Shown here: positions 1 through 11,880 of the stretch, piece after piece
How the letters are laid out: every line of letters begins with the position of its first letter
Position numbering within the stretch: position 1 is the stretch's first letter
Assembly (NCBI GenBank): GCA_900491605.1
Contig: UESW01004624.1
Coordinates: forward strand, 505,036 to 569,035
Reading direction: 5' to 3'
DNA length: 64,000 bases
Origin: Calamus simplicifolius
Taxonomy: Eukaryota > Streptophyta > Magnoliopsida > Arecales > Arecaceae
Notes under the pieces: model-generated
What the model was told of the DNA's origin: nothing
Databases searched by the model: none
What the model saw: only the letters and a program-made list of their open reading frames with translations
Translations under genes and position numbers: made by a program

Positions 1-905
1 GCCCATCCACAGAGGAAGGGAAAGCAGAGGTGACGGCTGCAGAAGACGCAGACACACTCGGAAGAGAGCTTCTCCTTCCCTCAGTCTGAGATCCTGGAGC
101 TCCTCTCCGCTGTCTCACAGCTGAAAGCCATGGCCCAAAAACGGAAGCCGAAGCCGCATCCTCCTCAACCGAACGAGACGAGAGCGAGCAGGGACCTCCC
201 AGATGGATCGAACCGCAGTTCCAGCATAGCCCTTGAAGGTTCTCGTAAGAGAACTGTTGCCAAAACCTCTGGTTGAGGCCTTGCACTCGAGCTCCTGGAC
301 GAAGAGGACGAGATAGGTCGATCCGCATACAAACCCGTGCAAAGCTTCCTCCTCTGTTTCTCGCCAGGGTAGCAGCATCGGGACAGACGAATTCCCCCGC
401 CATAGCCAGAATTGATTTGAGGAAATCGGCTTTCCAGAACTCCAGGGGGAGGTTCGGCAGCCGGACCCAGACCAACGCCGACGAGATTGAGTCCTCTGCC
501 GGAGCGAAATCCGGCCGCCATCCCTCGATGCCAATAACCTGATCGTTGATTACCCACGGCCTTTGCATCACTAACTCCCGAGCTTCGGGAGATTCGAAGC
601 GAAATACATGACACCGGAATGCCATGCTGGTCGGAACAATTTCTCCAGGAACTCCGGCGCGCCGAAATTCTCTGAGAAAAGCATCCGCCGGAACCCATCG
701 ATGATATGAACGAGCGATGATGGCTGTCTGTCCACCCAGCCACCTCCTCAGCAAGCTCCTCAGCTGGGAGGGTCACCACCTCAGGGAAGGCAGCCTCCAA
801 CCTTGCCACAGTGGCCGGCGACAGGGATGAAGCCACCCAAACGAACCCTCCTTCCGCCGCGACCCTGCCGGAAGCCCGGCCTACATCAGCCGCATCCGAG
901 GCCAT
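1..905 (-). pseudogene. LINE ORF1 (DUF4283 plus CCHC-type zinc knuckle), frameshifted, partial
   Basis: The start codon at 905-903 opens a frame beginning MASDAADVGRASG. Around 720 the homology moves to a second frame and continues through FRCHVFRFESPEARELV, ALVWVRLPNLPLEFW and the zinc-knuckle-like segment FSYENLQGLCWNCGSIH. This order, DUF4283 then zf-CCHC_4, is typical of the nucleic-acid-binding ORF1 of plant L1 elements and closely parallels ORF1 at 61.1-62.8 kb. ORF1 proteins of this type bind element RNA in the ribonucleoprotein. At least one frameshift breaks the copy, and the window edge truncates it. It is not a host gene. Confidence 0.75.
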
Positions 906-1062
906 ATGAAGGACGGAGAGATCAGTTAGGAGCAGCTGGACCACGGCGAAGACCAGACGACGATGATCGTCGGAAGATCGAGGATGAAGCAAAGAATAGC
1001 ACGAATCTTAAAGCACCAAAGACTGATAGAACCGGAGCTTAAGCTGCACGATTCTTAAAGCA
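1..1062 (-). mobile_element. L1-type LINE, 5' part, running off the left edge
   Basis: Read on the minus strand, this stretch begins near 1062 with a leader (GCTTTAAGATTCGTGCT) that nearly matches the leader of the LINE at 61.06 kb on the plus strand. A degenerate ORF1 follows. The element continues past position 1, so its ORF2 and 3' end are not visible. The exact 5' boundary and any target-site duplication could not be fixed. Confidence 0.75.
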
Positions 1063-1228
1063 CAAAAAAAAACATCACTGTAAAATATTGTCAATATGGG
1101 TCTACTTTGAAGGACCTTGAATGTTGTCATGAGGTTAGCCACCATTGTCCCAATGTTGATTTTATTTTGAGAAATTTATCCATTAATTGAGTAAAAATGC
1201 AGACATTTTAATCAAACTACAAAACAAG

Positions 1229-1230
<2 letters not shown>

Positions 1231-1275
<45 letters not shown>
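1231..1275. repeat. (AT)n microsatellite
   Basis: Uninterrupted AT dinucleotide run of about 45 bases in AT-rich sequence. Confidence 0.95.
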
Positions 1276-1278
<3 letters not shown>

Positions 1279-2026
1279 CTTTTAAATTACTAAATTAGCA
1301 GCACTTATAAACCAAATTTTACAGTACTTTTCAATAACTAAACATTATTTTAGTAATTAATTCCATAAGAGCATAACAATACTTCCGAACAATTAATTCA
1401 CACAAAATTTAATTTCAATTCATTCAACAATTGTCACGATTATTTCAATATTTGATACCAAATATTCAACAATATTAGTTCAATACAAATAAATATAAAG
1501 TAATATATAATATAATTCTCTAACTTATTTCTCGAGCAATTGATTGCCATCATTTATTATATTAAACATAATGCTAAACTTTTCTAACTTAAAGTTACGG
1601 TACAAGAATTTTCTTGTGGGGCTCCTCTTTCTTTCCTTATTTCTCTCTCTGGTGGTGTCAGGCAACCTATGGGGTCCATCTGCCTAAAGTCCAATTTTAA
1701 AATTATATTAGTGACCCATGTTAACAATAAATAAACTTTGCAAAATTATAAACGCACCTCATTTATTTTTTCTACGGCAAATAAAACTTTCTTTATTTTA
1801 CAAATTGAATCAATCGTTTTTTTTTTTTTTTGTGAGGGGTCAAGTTTAAATTTTTTTTCTAGTTGTTCTCACTATATATCTCATTCGTTCTTATTTCTTT
1901 TTCTTTTTATATTTTTGTAAGTAGGTCAATCTTAATTTTTTTTCATTTTACTTAATTTTAAATTTGGTTTAATTGCCTGTGTGTATATATTTCTAAGGCT
2001 TTTTTTTTTTTTAATTCCAGTGGATG
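1276..2026. other. AT-rich intergenic sequence, no gene seen
   Basis: Low-complexity AT-rich DNA with several poly-T runs (near 1818 and 2000). No reading frame resembles a protein family known to me. Confidence 0.6.
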
Positions 2027-2142
2027 TATGACAGATCCGCCTACTTAGGGTCGCATCTTGCCGATCATGACCATGGGATTACACTACCTACCTACCTTCC
2101 ATTCAGCGTTGCATCCTACCAAGCTAATCGGATAAAAAAAAT
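2027..2142 (+). repeat. Left copy of a ~120-bp direct repeat bracketing a solo LTR
   Basis: Starts TATGACAGATCCGCCTACTT and runs to a poly-A stretch. A second copy at 4520-4649 has the same landmarks in the same order (GGGTCGCATC, GATTACACTACCTACCTACC, CAGCG, ATCCTACCAAGC, CGGATAAAAAA). Confidence 0.85.
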
Positions 2143-2235
2143 TGTGTACCCTAGATCCAATCTGATTAGATGCTAGTTTGTACACATTTCTTTATGAATG
2201 CAAATCAAATTTATTGGTTTCTTTATCTATCCAGG

Positions 2236-2237
2236 TG

Positions 2238-2291
<54 letters not shown>
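2236..2291. repeat. (AT)n microsatellite inside the solo LTR
   Basis: About 56 bases of AT dinucleotides. The copia LTR at 46.2 kb has only a short TTTATATATTT here, so the run expanded after the copies separated. Confidence 0.9.
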
Positions 2292-2294
<3 letters not shown>

Positions 2295-4044
2295 ACCTGT
2301 AAGATAAAGTCCAAAAGAATTCAAACTGTGCATATGGAATTTGTAATAGAGATTGCAAATTGTGAGATCCAAAATTGTACATTATGGTTCGATTCTTTAA
2401 ACTTCCCTATTCGATGCATAGACGGATTGGACACTGTCGAACGCCGATGAGACTAGCACACATTGCATATCTTCACCCTTGTTGTGAGCAGCTGATCTTG
2501 CAAGTTGAAGTATGAAGATACTTGGATATGATGTGTTGATGTTCGTTATTGTAACGATGCATTGGATGACCCGCACAGAGATCCCATATGGATATTATAT
2601 ATAGTGTCATGGTTGATCTCTGATGACAGTGGTATGAGTGATCCTTTGACTTGAGATCTTCATTGCACCTCATGTGTGGAATATCATGCTTTGACGACAT
2701 GCAAACGTCGCTCTGGCCACGAGTGGCAAAATGGTGTCGATTGGGTATATATGAAGCACATGAAGGTGGTGTTTGATTAAGACAGGATTCATCTCCTTTG
2801 ATAGAAAGGGTTATATCCCATGGCCACTTGATGAATTAAATTGACTATTAAATCATTGCAAGGTTGAGTTGAAATTTGAAATGGTTTCGAAGTTCTAATT
2901 CATATGAGTCAATTTTTCTGTGATCAAGTAAACAAAGATCAATTATATGATTGACACATTCCATACCACTGATTGATCTAAGATATGTGACGAAGGGATT
3001 GACTCGTACGGTAACTGTTCATGGACAGGTGGTCATGATGCTTTGCTAGAGGCCGCTCATGATCTATAATCATGAATTCTTTGACTTAATCAAAGAGTTG
3101 ATTTGGTTAAAGAATTGACTTGGACAAGGTGTTGATCAAGTCATCCTTAGGGTCAATATTAGGGACATGATGATTACCAACGTGTCAAGGGACCTAATGG
3201 GTCACACGCATTAAGAAGATTTTGGATGAAGTTAAAATGAATTAAGTTGGACTTAATTCAAATTAGATAACAAATTAATTAGGATTGGCTTTGGCTCAAT
3301 CTTAACGAGAGAACATAAAATTGATGAATAGGATTCATCATAGAGAAAAGAATTTTATGTTCAAGAGAGAGATCTTTTGTACATGAGATGTACATATAAA
3401 ATCCATTAATTAGGCTTGATTCATGTGATGGATGGCTTAGATTAATTGAGATAAATAATATGGTATTTAATTGGGTCCATATGATGGCATGATTTGATTC
3501 GTGGAAACCCAATTAAACCGAGGGCTGAGATCGTGCCATGTGAAGGATGGATCCATGCCCATGTGATGGACATGACCCATCTCCACATCATGAAGGAGGG
3601 AACTCATGATTTAGGGCGTCCTCATGAAGCCAAACTCAAGGTTGCGATGTTGGTTTCATGAGATAACCAATTTCCTAAATTTTAGGAATATGGTTAGGTG
3701 GTTGTAACCCTAACATTATCATGATAACAAACATCCTAAATTTGTTAGGATAATTTAACAAATTATTCTAAATTTGTTAGGATAATTTGTTATCGACTTG
3801 ATATGGTTGAATGGTTAGTGGTTGAAATAAAATCCATCTTTTTATGGAACCATACAACCTTCTTTTCATGTATAAAAAGGAAAGAGATGCCTGACTCCTT
3901 TTTCTCTCTTTTGATGCCTAACATCAACTTTCTCTCTCTAAAACATCCTTTCTCTCTCTAAGACGTCCCTCTCTCTCTTGAAGGGTTGAAAGCTCCTCTC
4001 TCTTTCACGTCCCTCTTTCTGAGTTGTTGAAGGAAGACTTTCTC

Positions 4045-4175
4045 TCTTCTTGATTGATCAAGATTTGATCTTGATCAAAAAATATTTTCTTTCTTGATTG
4101 ATCAAGATTTGATCTTGATCAAGAAATATTTCTCTTTTAATTGATCAAAATTTGATCTTGATCAAAAATTATTCT
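4045..4175. repeat. Three tandem palindromes inside the solo LTR
   Basis: The motif TTGATCAAGAT-TTG-ATCTTGATCAA, an inverted repeat with a 3-base centre, occurs three times at about 50-bp spacing with small changes in the third copy. It lies near the LTR 3' end, just before the AAGCGCTAGCACCCCTTGCATG segment. Confidence 0.8.
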
Positions 4176-4519
4176 CTCTTGATTTAAAAAATCAATTGAA
4201 AAGAAAAAAAAAAAAGCGCTAGCACCCCTTGCATGAAAGTTATCATCCAATTCTAAAAAGTCATCATCCAAAATCTTCGTATAAATCACTATTAGAGCCG
4301 AACGCATGACGACTAGTGGTAAATCATTTACCGACTTTATCGAACTTTATCCCCAATAAAGAACACATGTATGATCTACTATTAAATCATATATTATTTC
4401 TTGTTAACTGAATCTGTTTCCTGAGAATCTTAATTTTGAGAATTAAATTTCATTTATTTTATCTTCCGCTGCATGTTATTTAAATTTAATTCATATAAAA
4501 TATACGAAATTACCTTACA

Positions 4520-4649
4520 TATGACAGATCCGCCTACTTAGGGTCGCATCCTGCCGATCATGGCTATAGGATTACACTACCTACCTACCTACCTACCTAT
4601 TCAGCGTCGCATCCTACCAAGCCAAGTCAATCGGATAAAAAAAAATTAT
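4520..4649 (+). repeat. Right copy of the ~120-bp direct repeat
   Basis: Partner of 2027-2142. It differs by an expanded CTAC tetranucleotide (five CTACs against three) and an extra GTCAA before CGGATAAAA. It directly follows the LTR end at 4519. Confidence 0.85.
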
Positions 4650-4651
4650 GT

Positions 4652-4679
<28 letters not shown>
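4652..4679. repeat. (CT)n microsatellite
   Basis: About 28 bases of CT dinucleotides just after the right flank repeat. Confidence 0.95.
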
Positions 4680-4682
<3 letters not shown>

Positions 4683-5671
4683 GTCTTGATAACTTCAATC
4701 AGCCTTCAAAACTTGATTCTTTGTCAGGAAGTTGGCATTTCTGACGCTGTTACTTCCAGTCTTGCCATTAACTGTGGATTTGGAGATGCATCAAAGTGTG
4801 TACTTGCATACCAACTGGTTTTGCTCGTGGCTGGGAGGGATGATGCATCATGAGGATAAGAGCACCTGTAATGACGGAAACATTATATGCTCTTACGCTG
4901 AGATTGATATTGGCGAATATTTATTTACCTGCTCATGCACGCATTCTTCATATGTCAATAATCTCCATGACCAGGACTAAATGTTGGATTCACGTTGACA
5001 ATGCCAAGGATATACTGTAATCAATGTAACCAATTTGACCATGGGGTGCCTGAACTTCTCTTCAATAGTTGCGGAAGAGAGAGAAACAGAGCACAGCTGC
5101 CATATGCACCACCACCATCATCACTTCATTATCTATATGATAGTAGATCTGCAAGTAAAACTCCAAACACAAACAACAAGGACTCATTAAATAATTTAGC
5201 TATGCTTTACCCACAAAACAAAACAAAATAAAACAAACAAAACAAAATAAAATAAAAAATATATATTCCAGCAGCCAATTAAAAATAAGGGGGTCAATGG
5301 CAGATTTTTATTCTAAAGAAATGCAAACTTTTGGCTAGAGACTTTTTCAAGTTATTTGGCAAGAGGAACCTATTCTGATAAATCATCTCTCTCTGGGTTA
5401 CCATGATAGGACCACCTATAAAGCAGTTAGCATGCCCTGCATCCAGTGATGGTCAACATGACGTAAAAAAGGAACAACATAAGCTTGAGGCTCTAATCTA
5501 AGAGAAGCTCAGGTCAGCTGTCGATCATCATCTCAGCTTACTCCTTGGAACAAAAAGCTCCAAGTCATGCCAGTGATTTTTTTTCACTGAAAACAAAAAA
5601 AATGTTGCATTTATGATCAATCGTTGAGTGAACTGAAAGCTGATTTTGCGAAAACAAACCAAAAGGATCAT
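4680..5671. other. Intergenic, no supported gene
   Basis: Contains open stretches of up to 82 codons (4732-4980) but nothing matching a family known to me, and no visible promoter or splice context. Confidence 0.5.
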
Positions 5672-5812
5672 CATGTAACTACTGCCGTTCAATATACTAG
5701 CACTAGACGTGACTCAGGTGGCTGGTTTATGGACGACTGTGATCCATAAATATATTGGATCCATGATCAGTATTCTATGGGTGATTGAAATCCCATTTTA
5801 CGCGCGCGCGCG

Positions 5813-5848
<36 letters not shown>

Positions 5849-5923
5849 ATGTAACTGCTGCCCTCCAATATACTAGCACTAGAAGTGTGATTCAAGTGGC
5901 TGACTTATGGATGACTATGATCC
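5672..5923 (+). repeat. ~75-bp direct repeat pair flanking (CG)n(GA)n
   Basis: Copy one (5672-5745) and copy two (5848-5923) both run CATGTAACT-CTGCC-AATATACTAGCACTAGA...GACT-TGATCC with about 85% identity by eye. Between them lie CGCGCGCGCGCG (5801-5812) and a (GA)n run (5815-5846), suggesting local duplication around an unstable purine tract. Confidence 0.8.
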
Positions 5924-7711
5924 TCCACATGCAGAGTGAATAATATGGCATACATTTCTCAGTAATCCCATGATCCCATCATAAGGATGGGAACAAGTTT
6001 TGGCTGACAATGATGCTATGGTGGGTTTGAGTCCTGGGACTAGTCTCCACTGTATATAGAGAAAAGAACCTCTAGCAAAGAAAAATAAGAAAGTAAATAT
6101 CGAAAGCTAAGCAGGAGAATGATTCCCTTATTCAGGTGGGATTCTGAGTCATAGATTTGTGCAAAGCATCCTTCATACAACACAAATATGTAATGGATGA
6201 TGAATGGAGCAAATTAAATGAGTAAAAACTAGCCAGCTATGACAAAATCAAGCCAGTTGTAAAGAAAATATGCTAGTATAGCTTGCATAATAGGCACTTA
6301 AAAAAGATAATATATAGTAAGACAATTACAAACATGAGATTTTATCCCATGCATGTTCAAAAGTATAATCCTGTCCTCATTTAAAATCCAATTTAGCTAT
6401 TATTATTATTACTTCTACCAAAGAGAATTTGCATCGCACTATGCACCTGAGCATTTGCTTGATAGATATAATGCTTGCGAGATAGAAACTTAACAAACCA
6501 TATCAATAATTGAGCCCAAAAGAAAAAGAAAAGAATCATTGAATGTAGCTCCCACCATAAACTATGGCTATATATCCCCCAGTAAAAACACTTTGTATTT
6601 CTTTGTCACCCTTTTTAACCATCATGATAATTTGTACCATTCTATGGGAATTCTATAAAATCTCTTGTTGACATACTAGGGAACAATAGCTGTCTACAGC
6701 TAAAATGATTCTTGCAAACCACTTCCCACAGTATCTTGATTACAAAATGCTCTCTAAATGACACTACACAAAGGTCAACCAAGAACAAGAATAATAGCTG
6801 CTTCAAGTGTGCGTGCGTGTGAGATTATTCACACAAAGTATGTAATCAATAGAACAATTTTACCCAAGGGTGTATCACAAAGTAACTCAGAGGTCAGATT
6901 TTTAACACTAAATCTAGAAATGTTTGTCATGTTACGAAAACAGAAGACCTTTTCCAACAAAAAGCCTTCCATGCTTGGAATATCCTTAGCTATTTTTATA
7001 ACATTAACAAAATCAAGGATCAATTTTGCACGAAACACTGGCACAATTCTTAGTCCCCATCACAGTCACACTTCTTGTAATGTAGCTTAATTATGTGAGT
7101 TTTGGGATTCATAACTTCAGATTGTCTATAAAATGTTTAGATTATATCACAACCATAGCTTTTAGCTCCATAACTTAAGATCCAAGCATGTGTTTTAACC
7201 ATGTTATATGATTTAGAGGGTGCCTCAATCTGGCATGTCTTTTGCATGTATTAGATATACTATTGTTTTCACCAAGTTGTCAAGTCTAAAAATGTAGGCA
7301 CATCAATTTTTTTTCCTTTTATCAAGAACATTCTGAAAGCTTATCAAGAGTGAAAGGCACCTTTAACTTATTGCCTAAGGGACTAGGCACTAAAAAGGTG
7401 CTCGTGTCAAGTAGTAACAAGCACAAGTACCAAGCGTGTAAGTATTCTCGAGCATCGAACACAATAATCTCCTAAACTCTCTTTCTCTCTCTCTCTATCA
7501 ATATATGTACAGACAGAGATAGACTTGGCTATATTTGAATGTAGTTAAGCTTGGATCTGATCGCCTCTTCAATTCTTGTATCCATATAATTCACGAATTT
7601 CAATGATAGAAAATATGAAAAAGGTAGGGTGATTTTGGGATCCATATGAATCCAAGGATGGGAAAGGTGCCAAATTCTGAACTTGGCTACATTCGGATGT
7701 AGCTAAGTCTC
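5924..7711. other. AT-rich intergenic sequence, no gene seen
   Basis: No recognisable coding sequence on either strand. The open frame at 6758-7090 has no family resemblance and is overlapped by an equally meaningless antisense frame. Confidence 0.5.
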
Positions 7712-7712
7712 T

Positions 7713-7805
<93 letters not shown>
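7712..7805. repeat. Compound (CT)n(AT)n microsatellite
   Basis: A CT run of about 40 bases passes directly into an AT run of about 55 bases. Confidence 0.95.
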
Positions 7806-7811
<6 letters not shown>

Positions 7812-8092
7812 TCAAATCAACTCAACTCATCTAATCTCAAGAGGAAGGAGGAGGTATCCACCCCCCTTGACTCCAAAATTAATAATAAAGCATCCAAATT
7901 GAAGATCCATAGCATTAATCATGATTTATAATACTAAAAATGCTTAGAAATAATAATAATAAAAAACATATGTTTTGGTGGTCGATTACATATGCATCAT
8001 GTAGATACCAAAAAAGGAAAACAAAGGTTTTTATCAATCTTTACTTGACATGCTACATCACATAAATTTTTTTCATTTTTAAATAAGGATGG

Positions 8093-8180
8093 GGAAAGAT
8101 GACTGAGTGGACTAAAATGGCGGATTGCTCATATGTTGTATGACTTATTCATCCCAAGGGTTTGAATCCTTCTCTCTTCG
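8093..8180 (+). pseudogene. trnS-GCU: Nuclear copy of plastid trnS-GCU (NUPT), decayed
   Basis: From memory of the plastid gene, the order of segments is clear: GAGTGGACTAAA then GGCGGATTGCT (D stem-loop and anticodon arm with the GCT anticodon at 8126-8128), then the long variable arm (TGTATGACTTATTCATCC), then the T arm GGGTTTGAATCC. Differences from the plastid gene are mostly C-to-T or G-to-A, for example GGTTTGAATCC for GGTTCGAATCC and broken pairing after the anticodon. That is the expected decay of methylated plastid DNA in the nucleus. It is unlikely to make a working tRNA. The insert may extend into the flanks. Confidence 0.75.
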
Positions 8181-8215
8181 CTTTTTCTAATTACTTGAGA
8201 CTTTCAAATTCAAAG

Positions 8216-10057
8216 GAATTTAACCAAAATATAGTCTCATATCATTCTTAACTATTCATTTTTTATATCTATAAAATATGTAGTTTAGAGACCAATGCAC
8301 ATGATTTTTTTTTTAATTTCCAAACAAATTTAGTGATATAAATAATAATCAATAGTGTGAATCTTCGATTTTGATCTCTCATTATTGATTTTGGAGTTGA
8401 GAGGAGCCGATACCCTTTCCTCTTGAGAGCACCAACATCAATCTCTCTCACTGTCTCTTTATACATATGGTTGACATGTCTATTGGTGTATGCATATATT
8501 TCTATAGTGTGTCTTTTGGTAATCATTCAAGAAAAGAGAAACTTAAAATTTTAGATGATATTTAATAAATAAATTAATAGAATAGCCATAGGTTCTCAAG
8601 TTGTTTAATTTATTGTTTGAATTCATTTAACATCCTAAAGTAGCCATTTATTAGGGACTTAATGGACCAAAATCAACACTAAAATAAGAGAGCTCTATAA
8701 GAATGGTGTTAGAGGATAGGAAGCATGTTATTGGACATCGGAGAGGTGCTCGCCAAACCCCTCTTGCTTTAGCAAACTCACCTCTCCTAGGGATTGTTGT
8801 GGAGGTCTTTCCTTTTCTAGCCTGAGCACCTAGACAAGCATCTAAAGTGCCTTTGAAAACACTATTTATTTGTTCACTAGTATAAAAAACACGATCAATA
8901 AAGGCTTGGGTTTCTTCATTTTAAGTAGTTATCAAATACGCATGGAGGAGAAAGTTAAGCTCAAGTTCTTAAAGAAAAGTTTGCTCTTTTCCTTTCTTAT
9001 CTTCTTTCCATCCTTTATCTTTTATTTTGGTTCTCTAGGGGCATGGACACAAGAATACTAGATTATCACCTAGATAGCATATTCAATCTAACCACAGAAC
9101 CTTTTAAACAAATTCATAATAAATTCAGATTCTAACCTTTTAACCTTCAAAATTTTGGATGAATAATGGTTGAAAAACAGACCAATTTTGCCATTTCTGT
9201 GCCTTAAAAAGGCAACATATATAGTGTAAGAAAACTTACCTCAGGATTGATGAGACCATAAATTTTTTACTTCTGCAACTAAAAGAGTACCAAAAAAAAA
9301 ATCTATGAAAATCAACAAGCAGAAGCAGAACCATAAAAGATTAGTAATTGGACATGAGTTCAAGTTTTTAGACCAACTCTAACAGAATATCAAGACTGAT
9401 TTAGTTCCCAAAGCCATTCAAAGAGAAGAAATTTAAGGAGCAGCAATCTCTCATAATAATATATGTGTGCCAAAACAAAAAAAAGAAGTATTACATAGGA
9501 GAGAATGTAAGAAAGAAAAAAAAAAAAAAGAACTGACATGCAGTGTCCCATAAGCTGACGTTTGCATTTTTCCAAATTATTAAACCCACACAATTATTAT
9601 GTCATTAGTTATAAGTAATTGAATGTTTAACTAATGTAACTAGTTTATTGCGGGAACTTTTATGTGTTGTCTTATAGTACTTTGTGTCTTTTGGTATGCT
9701 GTACATTTATCCCTTTAAGTCCGGGATGAATTAATTGTCCTATTAATTGCATAGAGCTGTTGATATATCTCGTATCTATGCCTATATATAGTGGTACTTT
9801 TGAAAGTGAAAGATACCAGTTGTATGAAATTAAATAATACTCTTTGATTTTAGAATCTTGCTCTTATCCCCTTGAAGGGGTCCCCGTAAAGGGCAAGCCT
9901 ATGTTTTGAGATTGCCTTGTATTATTTCTTCTACTTCTCCAATATTTGATGTAAGAAACGGAATGCCACAATTTGCTCATCACTATGTGGTTTATTTTTT
10001 TAGAGTCATTCAAATTTTAGATTGGACTAGTATAAGAAAAAATAGGGTCGACCTAGC

Positions 10058-10097
<40 letters not shown>

Positions 10098-10209
10098 AAA
10101 AATTTTATATAAAATAAAATTTTTAAACGTTCCTAGCAAGAATCAAACTGGGGACATTCTATTTAGAAACAAAAGCCTTCACCATCCCTACCAACAGCCA
10201 TTTTAGCTT

Positions 10210-10274
<65 letters not shown>

Positions 10275-11756
10275 TATACAATTATAACATATAAGTGTGA
10301 GCTAGGCCAAGCTGGCCTTGGATCCTAAGAGATTTCCACTAGGTCTGGCTTGGGCTGGTCACACTTAAGCCCAAATTTGGGCTCGGCTTGATATCTTGGG
10401 CTCAAGTTCGGGCTTGGCTCGATGCCTCGGACTACCTTTGGCCTAGCCCATGCCCCCCTACTTATTATTAAAGGGCAAAAGGTAGAAGTGCCACTAGTAA
10501 GTGGCCAACTGTTCTTATTACAATTTAATATGATATGGGCATTGTACATTTGTATTACATCCTAGTTGCAGTTGCATTTTACAGGATAAGTTAAATAGTG
10601 TTGTATGGTACATCATACAATATCATCTATTAATACAAGGCCTGCAGCCTGCATTGATCCACATCAGCATGTATTAGGTCATGTCAGACATGCACATGAA
10701 TTTCTGCCATAATCGTTTTGTGTAATTCCTGTTCAATCATGGCCCACCTTTGTGCATGTGGAAAACTGGCATAAACAAACCTATGGTTTAATCTTTTTCT
10801 TTTCACACTTGGGCAAGAAAGAGAGGGTTGCTCATTCCTAAAAACGTGGGAAGAAGTTGATCTCACAACAGTTTTTCTTTCCTTGATCCTTAATCTAAGA
10901 ATGAATATTCTACATGTGAATAGAAATAGCAATCCCATATTATACTCTTTTTGTAATCCAATTCAGCCGAAGACTTGTGCACTTGTGAAAAAACAGTCTC
11001 CTAGTACATGGTTATTTAAGTACTGATATGCATTGCATTTGAAAATCCACTTTGCATGATTTCATATGGTAAGTAATACAAATTGTGGTGCATATTTTTC
11101 AATATCTATAAACTTGCATATCTCGGATATCCAATATTGTTCTATGCTGATCCTTATCAACATACATAACAACTCAAGACGATATCTAACATGTCCATCA
11201 GAATTTGGCGAGAGACTGAAACGTTCGACAAATGGATATTAAAATAACAAAAAGATCTAGCCAGATACTAGGCTTGCTAGGACAATTTCAACAGGACTTC
11301 ATGTATCGGATTTCCATCCTTAATTTTCAATCATCTGGCAAGTTTATAGCAGAACAAACCGCGATAAGATCTGCTTGATGAATTGAAGAAGCAAGGCTAC
11401 GATAAAATGAAAAACAAACCAAAAACTGTCACTCAGATCTGTTGTCTATCATGTTTTAAATTATGATTATGAACATGTAAGCAATTTGCCTTATGCTCCT
11501 CATAGTGACACAAAATTGCAGTAATAGAGTTTTTTCAATGTCAGATTATAGGTCATATGCATAGTAATGACTACAATGTTGTATGCCCTTGCAGTTCTTG
11601 GATCATGGCAGATGAACTTAAAATAGCTAGCTAGGTATCCCTTTATCACCAGCTTCTTCCATGCTGCACTGACACGAGCGCAGAGCAACAGAGTCCAAGA
11701 CCAGACTTCTATCTCTAATGCATAAAAAGAATTCTGGACACCTAATTGTTTAAGAA
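8216..11756. other. AT-rich intergenic sequence with microsatellites, no gene seen
   Basis: Includes (AT)n runs at about 10060-10093 and 10217-10271 and a GGGCTTGG/GGGCTCGG-rich stretch at 10330-10450. The last part (11500-11756) lies just downstream of the mTERF stop and may hold its 3' UTR. I recognise no coding sequence. Confidence 0.5.
10217..10271. repeat. (AT)n microsatellite
   Basis: About 55 bases of AT dinucleotides; a shorter run lies at about 10060-10093. Confidence 0.9.
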
Positions 11757-11880
11757 TCATGTTCTGGTGAATTCAGCCATCAACCTAGCTAAACGAATGG
11801 AAACGGCGAGCAAATAAAATGCTTGCTTACATCTGATCGGAGCAGCTTGGCAGGCCGGAGCCAAGTATCTATACCTGTAA

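Larger units (their letters stand above)
2143..4519 (+). mobile_element. Solo LTR of a Ty1/copia element
   Basis: This ~2.4-kb stretch is collinear with the split copia LTR at 46172-46741 plus 54140-55475. Matching blocks include GTAATAGAGATTGCAAATTG, AGTATGAAGATACTTGGAT, GAAAGGGTTATATCCCA and the terminal CTTCCGCTGCATG segment. It begins TGTG and ends TTACA. A TATA-like motif (TGTATAAAAAGG near 3870) lies near the middle of the 3' half. No internal coding region adjoins it, so it is a solo LTR. No 5-bp TSD was found; a copy of the flanking ~120-bp repeat abuts each side instead. Confidence 0.75.

Noticed and set aside
4732..4980. 82-codon open frame near (CT)n
   Set aside because: No recognised domain; a second frame overlaps it equally well.
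7352..8855. Possible TIR element (AAAGGCACCTTTA at the left, TAAAGTGCCTTT at the right)
   Set aside because: No target-site duplication found and the inverted match is only about 12 bases over 1.5 kb.
9600..9960. LTR-like stretch with a TATATATAG motif
   Set aside because: No defined TG...CA ends, duplication or second copy in the window.
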